Origin: an uncultured bacterium
Lineage (GTDB): Bacteria; Electryoneota; Electryoneia; Electryoneales; Electryoneaceae
DNA length: 39,073 bases
Direction: 5' to 3'
Assembly: GCA_913009835.1 (NCBI GenBank)
Contig: CAJVXH010000008.1
Location: forward strand, 1-39,073
Shown here: positions 1 through 9,223 of the stretch, in pieces
Position numbering within the stretch: the first letter of the stretch is position 1
Layout of the letters: every line of letters starts with the position of its first letter
Translations under genes and position numbers: made by a program
Notes under the pieces: generated by a model
What the model was told of the DNA's origin: nothing
Database searches by the model: none
The model's input: only the letters and a program-made list of their open reading frames with translations

Positions 1-45
1 TGTACACTCATCATCAATCCTCGCGACCTCCATGACGTCTCGGAG

Positions 46-112
46 TTTTTTTTTTAATGATACGGCGACCACCGAGATCTACACTCTTTCCCTACACGAC
101 GCTCTCCGATCT
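46..112 (+). other. Illumina P5/TruSeq universal adapter (artefact), preceded by a 10-nt T run
   Basis: 56-112 reads AATGATACGGCGACCACCGAGATCTACACTCTTTCCCTACACGACGCTCTCCGATCT, the Illumina universal adapter with one T missing (GCTCTTCCGATCT expected). T run at 46-55. Confidence 0.98.
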
Positions 113-171
113 ATTGAACGTGGACACCATCGGTGTTCAATTCGGCTACCGCTTCTAAAGGAGATCAAACC

Positions 172-1347
172 ATGACCTATCGACTCTCTGTGATCGGGCT
201 GCTGGCTCTGCTTCTCCTGATTGCCGGCTGTACCGAAGAGATAAATGCCCCATCAAGTCCAGTGTCTGGCCATGAAGGCACTCTGGTACCTGTAGCTGAC
301 GCCTTTGCGTTAGCCATGAACCCGGGAGATGTTGGATCAGCGTACTACGTTTATAAGCCTTACGGATACACTGAAGATGGCAACCCCTTCCCGGTCGTTT
401 ACATGCTACATGGCTATGGTGGCGACGAGAATTATTTCCCCATTGTGTTTGGTCTCAAGGAAGCTGTTGACGAGAAAATCGCCCTGGGCGAGCTCGAGCC
501 AATGGTCTTGGTCTTCCCGAATGGTAAGACACCGCTTGGCGGCGGCTTCTACACCGACAGCGACTACCTTGGCGGAACCGCAACTTTCGCCCAACACATT
601 CTTGATGTTATTGCAGAAGTCGAGGCAGGTTACAATGTCTCTACTGATGCCGCAACCAAAGGCATTGCGGGCGCATCCATGGGCGGATATGGCGCCTTAA
701 GCCTCGCTATGGACAATCCTGGCATGTTCGGATTTGTGGGTGTCAACTCCGCACCTCTGGCTTTCTGGGGTACACGGACTCTTGATCCGGCCGACATGAC
801 CTATACTGGTATTGAGGAATTGCTCCCAACGATTCTGGCTCAGACTGGATACGATCCGGCTACCGATACACCGGAAGACTACCAGACGAAGATGGACCCA
901 TCCGTTGGACCGCCCACCTCGATGATGTTTGCGATGGCGGCTGCTTTCAGCCCGACCGATGCGGCGAACCCCGGCCCCACCAGCCACGGCACTTATGGCG
1001 TTGACCTGCCAATTGGTCTCGATGGTGAGATCTATATGCCTGTTTGGTCAAGGTGGATGGAGCGTGATATTCTAAACCGCGTCGTCAACCCAGATCCGGC
1101 CATCAATGATGCTGCTTCATTTGCGACTTTCGATCTGTACATGAGTGTTGGATTGGAAGACGATCTCGGTCTGTACGGTGCGCATCAGGTGCTGGAAGGG
1201 ACACTTACAGCCGTAGGTTTCCCACCCGCTGTAAGCATCTACTACGAGGGCGTAAACGATGTCTTTGGAGTGATTCCAGCCGGTCATGTGGAACACACAC
1301 TTCCCCAATTCCTGCTCATGCTGGAGTGGTTCGACACGAAGTTCTAG
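172..1347 (+). CDS. Esterase family (alpha/beta hydrolase) lipoprotein
   Basis: ORF track 133..1347. ATG at 172 preceded by AAAGGAG; lipobox LLIAGC; VVYMLHGYGG and nucleophile motif GASMGG. Confidence 0.8.
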   Translation: MTYRLSVIGLLALLLLIAGCTEEINAPSSPVSGHEGTLVPVADAFALAMNPGDVGSAYYVYKPYGYTEDGNPFPVVYMLHGYGGDENYFPIVFGLKEAVDEKIALGELEPMVLVFPNGKTPLGGGFYTDSDYLGGTATFAQHILDVIAEVEAGYNVSTDAATKGIAGASMGGYGALSLAMDNPGMFGFVGVNSAPLAFWGTRTLDPADMTYTGIEELLPTILAQTGYDPATDTPEDYQTKMDPSVGPPTSMMFAMAAAFSPTDAANPGPTSHGTYGVDLPIGLDGEIYMPVWSRWMERDILNRVVNPDPAINDAASFATFDLYMSVGLEDDLGLYGAHQVLEGTLTAVGFPPAVSIYYEGVNDVFGVIPAGHVEHTLPQFLLMLEWFDTKF

Positions 1348-1392
1348 CCTCAATTCGGAGTCATTCCGAATATTACTTCGGGAGTCATCTAC

Positions 1393-1424
1393 TACTTGCC
1401 ACGGACTTCAGTCCGTGGCAAGTA
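1393..1424. repeat. Perfect inverted repeat, 15-bp arms, 2-nt centre
   Basis: TACTTGCCACGGACT-TC-AGTCCGTGGCAAGTA. Confidence 0.9.
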
Positions 1425-1440
1425 TTTCTCTTGTCTGTTA

Positions 1441-1608
1441 CTCACAGCTCACAGCTCACAGCTCACCGCTCACCGCTCACCGCTCACCGCTCACAGCTCA
1501 CAGCTCAAAGCTCAAAGCTCAGTGCTCACCGCTCACAGCTCACCGCTCACAGCTCACCGCTCACCGCTCACCGCTCACCGCTCACCGCTCAAAGCTCAGT
1601 GCTCATAG
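1441..1608. repeat. Heptamer tandem array, 24 units of CTCANNG
   Basis: 24 consecutive 7-mers counted by hand: CTCACAG, CTCACCG, CTCAAAG, CTCAGTG, CTCATAG. Open in all three forward frames, which explains the LTAHRSP-type ORFs. Confidence 0.97.
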
Positions 1609-1622
1609 CTGGAAATAACTAC

Positions 1623-1650
1623 GAGATCCTTCACTTTCGTTCAGGATGAC
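1623..1650 (-). repeat. Module A hairpin repeat (reverse orientation, 1-nt insertion)
   Basis: GAGATCCTTCACTTTCGTTCAGGATGAC. Confidence 0.85.
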
Positions 1651-1674
1651 TCTCGTTCAATCGGAATGACTCGT

Positions 1675-2961
1675 TCAGCACCACCCTCTGTCCTTGCAGG
1701 CCTGCGCTACGCGGTTGATCGCGATGACATAAGCCGCATCACGCATGAACAAGTTCTTCTTGGCGGCCAGCTCACTGACAGCGACGAACGCGTCCGTCAT
1801 CTTCAGATCGAGCTTGCCTAGCACTTCGTCACGGGTCCAATAATAGTTCATGTTCGATTGTACCTGTTCGAAGTATGAGCAAGTCACGCCGCCGGCATTC
1901 GCGAGGAAGTCTGGTATGACAAAGATGTTACGTTGTTGGAGGACAGCGTCGGCTTCTGGTGTAGTCGGACCGTTCGCGCCCTCAACGATAACTTTTACGC
2001 GGTCAGAAATCTTGTTGACGTTTTCGCCGGTGATCTGGTTTTCCAACGCACATGGAAGCAGCACGTCAACATCCTGCTCGATCCAGGCATCACCCGGCAG
2101 AATTTCAAATCCCTGGTCTTTTGCCTTGTCCTTGTCGATTTCGCCAAAGCGGTCGGTGATCTCCAGGAGTTTGTCGAGGTCGATGCCGTCCGTCTTGCGG
2201 AAAGTGTGGCTCTCCTGATCCTTGTTGTCCCAGCTTGCGACTGCGATAACTGTTCCACCGAGCTGCGTGTAGAGACGCATGGCGTATTGTGCGACATTCC
2301 CGAATCCCTGGAAGGCAGCCGTAGTCGCTTCCGGTTTGATCTCGAGATCTTTGAGCGCCTCACGCAGGGTGAAGACAACGCCAAATCCAGTCGCTTCCGT
2401 ACGTCCCAGCGATCCACCCATTCCAACTGGCTTACCGGTAATCATTCCCGGTGCGTGACCACCGGACAAAGTTTCGTACTCGTCAAGCATCCATAACATA
2501 TGCTGTGCGGAGGTCATCACATCCGGTGCGGGAATGTCATTAACCGGACCAACATTCTTCCACAGTTGACGCATGAAGCCGCGGCAGATCTGTTCCTGTT
2601 CGTGCATTGACAGGTTGTGCGGATCGCAGATCACGCCACCCTTTCCGCCACCCAGCGGGATGTCAACACAGGCGCATTTCCAAGTCATCCACATGGAGAG
2701 GGCACGTACTGTGTCCACAGTTTCCTGGGGGTGGAAACGTATGCCGCCTTTGTTCGGACCACGGGCATCGTTGTGCTGGCAACGGAAACCACGAAATACT
2801 TTCGTCGCACCGTCATCCATTCTTACTGGAATGCTGAAATGATACTCACGCAATGGGGTACGCAGCAGTTCACGCGTGCCTTGATCGAGGTTGAGCAACT
2901 CGGCAACTTTGTCGAATTGCGTCTGGGCCATAACAAACGGGTTGAAACCTTTGTCCGCCAT
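1675..2961 (-). CDS. gdhA: Glu/Leu/Phe/Val dehydrogenase (glutamate dehydrogenase)
   Basis: FRGFRCQHNDARGPNKGGIRFHP, GGGKGGVICDP, GPVNDIPAPDVMT. Start placed at MADKGF with GAGGA upstream; ORF extends to 3003. Confidence 0.93.
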   Translation of the reverse strand: MADKGFNPFVMAQTQFDKVAELLNLDQGTRELLRTPLREYHFSIPVRMDDGATKVFRGFRCQHNDARGPNKGGIRFHPQETVDTVRALSMWMTWKCACVDIPLGGGKGGVICDPHNLSMHEQEQICRGFMRQLWKNVGPVNDIPAPDVMTSAQHMLWMLDEYETLSGGHAPGMITGKPVGMGGSLGRTEATGFGVVFTLREALKDLEIKPEATTAAFQGFGNVAQYAMRLYTQLGGTVIAVASWDNKDQESHTFRKTDGIDLDKLLEITDRFGEIDKDKAKDQGFEILPGDAWIEQDVDVLLPCALENQITGENVNKISDRVKVIVEGANGPTTPEADAVLQQRNIFVIPDFLANAGGVTCSYFEQVQSNMNYYWTRDEVLGKLDLKMTDAFVAVSELAAKKNLFMRDAAYVIAINRVAQACKDRGWC

Positions 2962-3156
2962 CTTTATCCTCACATCATATCTCGAATAACCTTCGCCATT
3001 CACGGGGGCAAAGGCTGCCCGATACAGTCATGATCGTTACTGTCAGGGACACAAAAACGGCGAAGCCTCGCCTTCAGCGAACCTCACCGCTTGTGCCAAA
3101 GGTAACAAGCGCAAATCTGCCGGGCAAGCGGAGCTCGGAGGGAGGGTCACACCACA

Positions 3157-4002
3157 TTACAGCTCAACTCGAGTCGCTTCTTCCAGGTTATCGGTTTCCA
3201 TCTCAATCAACACCAGTTCCGAACCATAGCACGCACCGTTCATCATCCAGCTTCTTCCCAGCAACTCTCTCCAGACACCAGTACGCCCAGTGGATTCATG
3301 AATATGTCCGTGTAATGTCAGCAGGGGTTGATTTCCCTCAATCCAACGGCGAATTGCAATAGAACCGACGTGAACATCCAGCGGGACATGCTCGATCATC
3401 TTTCCATCGAGTCCCGCCCTGTCCAGCGTGGTCTGGTATGGCGGTGAGTGAGCTAGCAAGACCGCGTCCTCCATGTTCACATCAGCCGTCAATTCCGCCA
3501 GATCCTTGACAATGGTCTGGAAACGGATCTGGTCAACATCAACACATTCTGAATTAAATCCCTCTTCGGGCGAGATACATCCGGGGTCAACGTAGCGGCT
3601 CACATCGTAGCGTTCCCAGTCCTTCAATTGAAACGGACTGGGCGGCACATAGCTGTAGCCGATCAGGGTCAGCCCCGCGTCTTTGATGACCTTTCCATGC
3701 AGGTAAGTCCAGAGCTCTGTCTCAGCAGCCTGCTCGACAAACCAGGGTTCAACGGAACGTCCGTCATCATTGCCGAGAATCAGGTAGACTCGAGGGTATC
3801 TTTCGCCGAGGACATTCCGCAGACGTTTGAATCCTACGAGTAGCGTGTCATTGAGAAAATCACCTTTGCCGAGGAAGGCGTTAGGCATCAAGTCTCCCCC
3901 CAACAACAACATGTCGGGCGGGTTCTCTTCCATGCATTCGAACAGTTTCTGGTAACGTCGAGGGTGCCCGTGCAAATCCGATGTGAATGCTATTTTTGCC
4001 AT
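3157..4002 (-). CDS. Metallophosphoesterase family protein
   Basis: MAKIAFTSDLHGHPRRY, LLLGGDLMPN, LILGNDDGR, LLTLHGHIHES: metallophosphoesterase signature blocks. Confidence 0.88.
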   Translation of the reverse strand: MAKIAFTSDLHGHPRRYQKLFECMEENPPDMLLLGGDLMPNAFLGKGDFLNDTLLVGFKRLRNVLGERYPRVYLILGNDDGRSVEPWFVEQAAETELWTYLHGKVIKDAGLTLIGYSYVPPSPFQLKDWERYDVSRYVDPGCISPEEGFNSECVDVDQIRFQTIVKDLAELTADVNMEDAVLLAHSPPYQTTLDRAGLDGKMIEHVPLDVHVGSIAIRRWIEGNQPLLTLHGHIHESTGRTGVWRELLGRSWMMNGACYGSELVLIEMETDNLEEATRVEL

Positions 4003-4179
4003 ACCCTCCTCTCAAAGGGACGAGTCTACGAAAGATTTCCAATCTTGTGTGCAACGGAAGAGTATAACGCTCTCCCGGCCTCTGCAAATGGTAATCGCTC
4101 TGGAAGCAATTTGAGTTTACAGCGTATACTATACAATTGTTCACGTGCGTTGCCTTTTGCTTCAAACCCGCAGCGTCAT

Positions 4180-4293
4180 GCCCACGACATTTATGTGCGT
4201 GGATAATCCGCGCTTGACGAGCAAGCACGGGCCTGAACGAAGGCCGTCATCCTGAACAATAAGGGTGTCATCCTGAACAAAGTGAAGGATCTC
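4180..4293 (+). repeat. Composite repeat: module D palindrome, module E, module A
   Basis: CCCACGACATTTATGTGCGTGGATAATCCGCGCTTGACGAGCAAGCACGGGCCTG followed by GTCATCCTGAACAAAGTGAAGGATCT. Confidence 0.8.
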
Positions 4294-4363
4294 GGTTTTG
4301 ACCTTCGATTCACCCGCGCTTCATATGACATACGACCGAGACATGGATTAACCAGGAAATTTC

Positions 4364-5398
4364 ATGCTACCTCCTGCTGACACATCGCAGTCTATCAGTT
4401 ATAAAGTGTTGACTCCTCAGGACTTGGACACCATCCTCAATCCACGGCAGGAATTCGCCATGGATGTTCTGCTCGGCTTATCGAAACAGTAGCGCAGCCT
4501 GTCATCTCGCTATTTCTACGACGACACCGGAAGCCGTTTATTTCAGCAGATCATGGAGCTGGAGGAGTATTATCCGACCGCCTGCGAGCGTTGGATACTC
4601 ACTCATCATGCCCGGGATATTGCCGACCTGTTTGTTGGCGAGCCGTTCAATCTGATCGATCTCGGCTCGGGTGATGGGAGCAAGACCAATGTCCTCCTCT
4701 CAGAACTGACCGCCCGAAAGCATGATTTCACGTACATCCCCATTGACATCTCGGAAGCAGCTGTTCAAGACCAGACAAAGCAGCTTCGGGCAGATTTTCC
4801 GGAACTTGAAGTCAGGGGGATTGTCGCCGAATATTTCAATGGTTTGATGTGGCATTCTCAATTTGCTAACAAGCGGAATCTGGTTCTCTTCCTCGGCTCA
4901 AACGTTGGCAATTTCCGACGCAGCGAGGCCAGAACCTTCATGCGCACGATGTGGAATTTCCTGCAACCGGGCGACCTGGTGCTGACCGGTTTCGACTTGA
5001 AGAAGAACATCGATGTGATGATGGGCGCATATAACGATAGCTTGGGGATTACCAAGCAGTTCAACATGAACCTCCTTCACCGCATCAACAAGGAACTCGG
5101 TGGTAATTTCGACATCTCCAAATGGCGCCATTACGCAACTTACGATCTGTTCAGCGGTGCGATGGAGAGCTATCTGGTCAGCCGGGTTGCACAGGATGTT
5201 GAGGTCCACGCTATAAACCAGGTTTTCCATTTCGATCCCTTTGAGCCCATCCACACCGAGTATTCGTACAAGTTCCTCGAGTCGGACATCATATCACTCG
5301 CTGAAGACACCGGGTTTGTTATCGAGCAGCAGTATTATGATGACCGCCGCTATTTCCTGGATTCTCTCTGGCGGGTGGAGAAACGAATTGGGTTGTGA
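4364..5398 (+). pseudogene. egtD: EgtD-like L-histidine N-alpha-methyltransferase interrupted by in-frame TAG at 4490-4492
   Basis: Reading from ATG 4364 gives ...EFAMDVLLGLSKQ*RSLSSRYFYDDTGSRLFQQIMELEEYYPTACER..., continuous in frame with ORF 4553..5398 (LIDLGSGDGSKTNVLL). Both sides of the stop look like EgtD family. Confidence 0.75.
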
Positions 5399-5493
5399 GG
5401 GCAAATCATCCTGACGCCGCGCCTGTCTGAACACGGTGAAGGGATCTCGGTATTAGCCTTCGCATAAGCCAGCTGACCGAAACAACAACGTGC

Positions 5494-5663
5494 CCCAGAC
5501 ATTTATGTCTGGGATCATCCGCCATATTCAAACGTTGACGAACCCCAGACATGAATGTCTGGGATCATCCGCCATATTCAAACGTTGACGAACCCCAGAC
5601 ATTTATGTCTGGGATCATCCGCCATATTCAAACGTTGACGAACCCCAGACATGAATGTCTGGG
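5494..5663. repeat. 50-bp tandem array carrying four palindromes CCCAGACAT-NN-ATGTCTGGG (module C)
   Basis: Palindromes start at 5494, 5544, 5594, 5644; centres alternate TT, GA, TT, GA. Confidence 0.95.
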
Positions 5664-5799
5664 GCACATTCAGGCTCTTCCTGTGCGATTGATAAACGTC
5701 TGATAACCCGCGCTTGATGAACCTTTTTGCACGGGCCAATTCTCCAGACTCCTGACTCCCGGGTTGGCGTGAACGTTTGTACAGAGCTATCTTCACCTC

Positions 5800-7968
5800 A
5801 TGCCTGAACAGCCCAAATCCAAGAAAGCAGCGCCGCTTGAATTGCCTGTCGCGTATCTGCGCGGCATCGGCCCACGCAAAGCCAGCGCCTTCAGATCCGC
5901 CGGAGTACACACTCTCCGTGACCTGCTCTACTACGTTCCACGTCGCTATCTGGACCGTTCACTCTCCACCCAGATCGGATCACTCCGTGGCGAAACCAAG
6001 GATGAGATCACGGTCATCGGTCGTATCACCGAGACTCAGATGACACGTGGTCGCGGTGGAAGTACCAGATATGAAGCCGCGCTGGAGGATGGCAGCGGTA
6101 CTCTGACGCTGATCTGGTTCAGGCAGACCAACCAGATCAGGAAGTGGATCAAGGAGGGGTATACAGCTGCCTTTTCCGGGAAGGTGACCAATTATGGCGG
6201 CACTCTTCAGATGGCTCACCCTGAGTCGATGACCTTGTCCCGAGGTGAGATGGAGGACTTGCGGGATGGCAAGGGACGCTGGGTTGCTCTCTACCCGGGA
6301 GGTAAGGAATTCGACAAGGTCAGTCTGGATGTGCGCGGCCTGCGCACCCTGATGGATCGCATTGTCGGCGAATATGTCAATTCTGTGCCTGAGATATGGC
6401 CGGAAGAACTCCGCAAACAGTACGGCTTGCCCACTATCAGCCAGGCGCTGGAAATGGTGCACCGTCCTCGAAATAAGCAGGAATGCGATCTCGGTTGGAA
6501 ACGAATCAAATTCGATGAGCTGGTCATCTTCCAGTTGCTATGGGCCTGGACACGTCGACGCAACCGTGAAAAGGTGAAGGGCATCGCATACCCGGAAGTC
6601 GGTGGCTTGACCCGGAAGTTGATCGAAGATATTCTGCCATTCAAACTTACCGACGCTCAGCGACGGGTGATGCGTGAGATCTGGAATGATATGAAGCAAC
6701 CTTTCCCGATGACACGGCTCCTCCAGGGTGATGTTGGATCTGGAAAGACAGTGATCGCCTTGATCGGCATGTGTATCGCGGTGGAAAATGGTCATCAGGC
6801 GGCGCTGATGGCACCCACCGGAATCCTCGCTGAACAGCATTATATCACCAGCCGGAAGTATCTCGATAAGCTTGGTATCCCGGTCGATCTGCTGACGGGC
6901 AGCCTGACCGAGAAAGCGCGACGTGAGAAGCATGAGCAACTCGCGCAGGGCCAGCCGGGCATAATCATCGGCACCCACGCGCTCATCCAGGACAAGGTCC
7001 GTTTGCCCAATCTCGGCTTGACAATAATTGACGAGCAGCATCGATTTGGCGTTGCTCAACGTCTGAAACTGATGGAACCTGAGCAGTCGAAAGGACGAGG
7101 GTTGGATGGTTCGGACCTCGCCCGTCCTGATGTGCTGGTGATGACCGCCACCCCTATCCCCCGTTCGTTGGCGTTGACTCTCTATGGCGACCTTGATGTC
7201 AGCCGGCTCGATGAGATGCCGCCGGGTCGTGGAAAAGTGAAGACCGAAGCCCGTAACGCCGATTTCGAGCGTATGAAGGTCTATGAGCGCGTTTCAAAAC
7301 GTATTCATAAAGGTGATCGGGCCTTTATCATCTTTCCGCTGGTTGAACAATCGGAGAAACTGGATCTGGCAGCCGCAGTGACCGGGCATGAAGAGCTCTC
7401 AAAAGGCGTTTTCAAGGGAATCGAGGTCGGTCTCCTGCACGGTCGGATGAAGGTTGGCGAAAAGACCGAGGCTATGCGTCGTTTTGCATCGGGAGAAACT
7501 CCGGTTCTGGTCTCGACGACTGTCGTCGAGGTTGGGGTGGATGTCCCGGAAGCGACAATCATGGTCATCGAACACGCCGAACGTTTTGGCCTCAGCCAGT
7601 TACACCAACTACGGGGGAGGATCGGCCGTGGTGGACGCGACGGCTATTGTGAGCTCCTCTACTATCCCCCTCATGGAAGGAAAGCGGAAGCTCGTCTGGC
7701 CATTATGAAAGCTACTAATGATGGTTTCCTGATCGCGGAAGAGGATTTGCGTATTCGAGGTATGGGTGATTTTTTCGGTACCAAGCAAAGTGGGCTTCCG
7801 CCATTGCGTTTCGCAGACATTGTCGAGGATCATGACCTGATCCGAATAGCGCGTAAAGCCGCTGAGGACTTGCTGAATTCGAGTCCTGACCTGGCGAAGT
7901 ACCCGGAGTTGAACGCTGAATTCCGTCGATCAGCTCTCGGTCGTGTTGGTTGGCTCGAGGCGGGATAA
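5800..7968 (+). CDS. recG: ATP-dependent DNA helicase RecG
   Basis: Wedge/OB N-terminus (AYLRGIGPRKASAFRSAGVHTLRDLLYYVPRRY), LLQGDVGSGKTV, DEQHRFGV, MTATPIPRSLAL, QLRGRIGRGG. Confidence 0.96.
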   Translation: MPEQPKSKKAAPLELPVAYLRGIGPRKASAFRSAGVHTLRDLLYYVPRRYLDRSLSTQIGSLRGETKDEITVIGRITETQMTRGRGGSTRYEAALEDGSGTLTLIWFRQTNQIRKWIKEGYTAAFSGKVTNYGGTLQMAHPESMTLSRGEMEDLRDGKGRWVALYPGGKEFDKVSLDVRGLRTLMDRIVGEYVNSVPEIWPEELRKQYGLPTISQALEMVHRPRNKQECDLGWKRIKFDELVIFQLLWAWTRRRNREKVKGIAYPEVGGLTRKLIEDILPFKLTDAQRRVMREIWNDMKQPFPMTRLLQGDVGSGKTVIALIGMCIAVENGHQAALMAPTGILAEQHYITSRKYLDKLGIPVDLLTGSLTEKARREKHEQLAQGQPGIIIGTHALIQDKVRLPNLGLTIIDEQHRFGVAQRLKLMEPEQSKGRGLDGSDLARPDVLVMTATPIPRSLALTLYGDLDVSRLDEMPPGRGKVKTEARNADFERMKVYERVSKRIHKGDRAFIIFPLVEQSEKLDLAAAVTGHEELSKGVFKGIEVGLLHGRMKVGEKTEAMRRFASGETPVLVSTTVVEVGVDVPEATIMVIEHAERFGLSQLHQLRGRIGRGGRDGYCELLYYPPHGRKAEARLAIMKATNDGFLIAEEDLRIRGMGDFFGTKQSGLPPLRFADIVEDHDLIRIARKAAEDLLNSSPDLAKYPELNAEFRRSALGRVGWLEAG

Positions 7969-8001
7969 TCAGCGCGAGCTCTGAGCGAAAAGCATCATGC
8001 C

Positions 8002-8406
8002 CCAGACATTTATGTCTGGGATTGACCCAAGCTACCAGATGCGATGAATCCTGACATTTATGTCTGGGATTGACCCAAGTTACCAGATACGATGACGCCA
8101 GACATTTATGTCTGGGATTGACCCAAGTTACCAGATACGATGACGCCAGACATTTATGTCTGGGATTGACCCAAGTTACCAGATGCGATGAATCCTGACA
8201 TTTATGTCTGGGATTGACCCAAGTTACCAGATGCGATGACTCCTGACATTTATATCTGGGATTGACCCAAGTTACCAGATACGATGACGCCAGACATTTA
8301 TGTCTGGGATTGACCCAAGTTACCAGATGCGATGAATCCTGACATTTATGTCTGGGATTGACCCAAGTTACCAGATACGATGACGCCAGACATAAATGTC
8401 TGGGGC
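8002..8406. repeat. 48-bp tandem array, 8 full units plus a terminal ninth palindrome
   Basis: Units begin at 8002, 8050, 8098, 8146, 8194, 8242, 8290, 8338, 8386; unit CCAGACATTTATGTCTGGGATTGACCCAAGTTACCAGATACGATGACG with two main subtypes. Confidence 0.97.
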
Positions 8407-8442
8407 ATGATACCAGCGTGGCTGAGTTATTTGGATAACCGA

Positions 8443-9198
8443 ATGCCGACTAATTACAGTTCAGCCGAATTCCTTGACCTGCTTGGAGATCACGTGGGCA
8501 CGTCCTGCGCTGCCTTGATAGGAGGTGGGGGGAAGACATCCCTGCTGCTCCGACTGGGACAGGAGCTAGTCGATCGTTCGTCTGGGAAGAACGTCCTCCT
8601 CGCCGCTTTGACACGTCTACAGCACAATCTCGAAGATGGGTCCATCACCTGTCAACGAATGCTTGAGGTGGGCGCGGATGAGATGATGCAGCGTCACAAT
8701 CCGATGTTTGTCCTGGGATTGCCCATATCCTCAGAGAGTGAGAACGAAACCTCGGATCTGACTATCACTGGTCTACGTCATCGCTTCGCGGCAACCGTAT
8801 TTGAATGCGATGGCGCTCGCGGGCTCCCCTTGAAAGCGCACAACCAGCGAGATCCAGTCGTCCCGGAGTTTGCCTCGAATGCGATAGTAATTGTCGGCGC
8901 TGATGTGGTCGGGACGCGCGTGAGTGATGGATTGGTGCATCGCCCGGAATTGTTCTGCGATACTTGGGAAGTAGGATCAGATCACGAGTTGGATGTCTCT
9001 TTCATCACTACTGTGATTACGTCAAAACGGGGGTATCGACGTAAGATACCTGATTCTGTCCCAACTTCTTATTACGTGAACAAAGCTGATCAGTTTCCTC
9101 GTCAGGCGAACGAGCTCGCGCGGACAATTGCTCGACAATCCGGTCAACCGACCTGGATGGGATCGTTGCATGAAGGCTGGCTGGAGCGGGTCAGATGA
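8443..9198 (+). CDS. yqeC: YqeC-like selenium-dependent hydroxylase accessory protein
   Basis: GGGGKTSLLLRLGQEL, FECDGARGLPLKAHN, ADVVGTRVSDGLVHRPELF. ORF opens inside the repeat at 8380; start at 8443 (or 8407) more likely. Confidence 0.7.
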   Translation: MPTNYSSAEFLDLLGDHVGTSCAALIGGGGKTSLLLRLGQELVDRSSGKNVLLAALTRLQHNLEDGSITCQRMLEVGADEMMQRHNPMFVLGLPISSESENETSDLTITGLRHRFAATVFECDGARGLPLKAHNQRDPVVPEFASNAIVIVGADVVGTRVSDGLVHRPELFCDTWEVGSDHELDVSFITTVITSKRGYRRKIPDSVPTSYYVNKADQFPRQANELARTIARQSGQPTWMGSLHEGWLERVR

Positions 9199-9223
9199 AC
9201 GTTCGGGTTGAATGGATCTGGTC

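Noticed and set aside
1286-1649. Repetitive proteins (LTAHRSP repeats) in three frames
   Set aside because: A 7-bp repeat without stop codons is open in all forward frames; no start context or family support.
1995-2426. Antisense and out-of-frame ORFs inside gdhA and other well-supported genes
   Set aside because: They overlap genes with clear family motifs and show no recognisable protein signatures.
4364-5398. Selenocysteine or genome-wide stop recoding to explain the EgtD interruption
   Set aside because: The codon is TAG rather than TGA, and TAG terminates several other genes in the window.
5494-5663. CRISPR array
   Set aside because: The intervening 30 bp is identical between units; this is a tandem repeat.
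8002-8406. CRISPR array
   Set aside because: Regular 48-bp spacing and palindromic repeat, but the intervening sequence is itself conserved in every unit and no cas genes are present.
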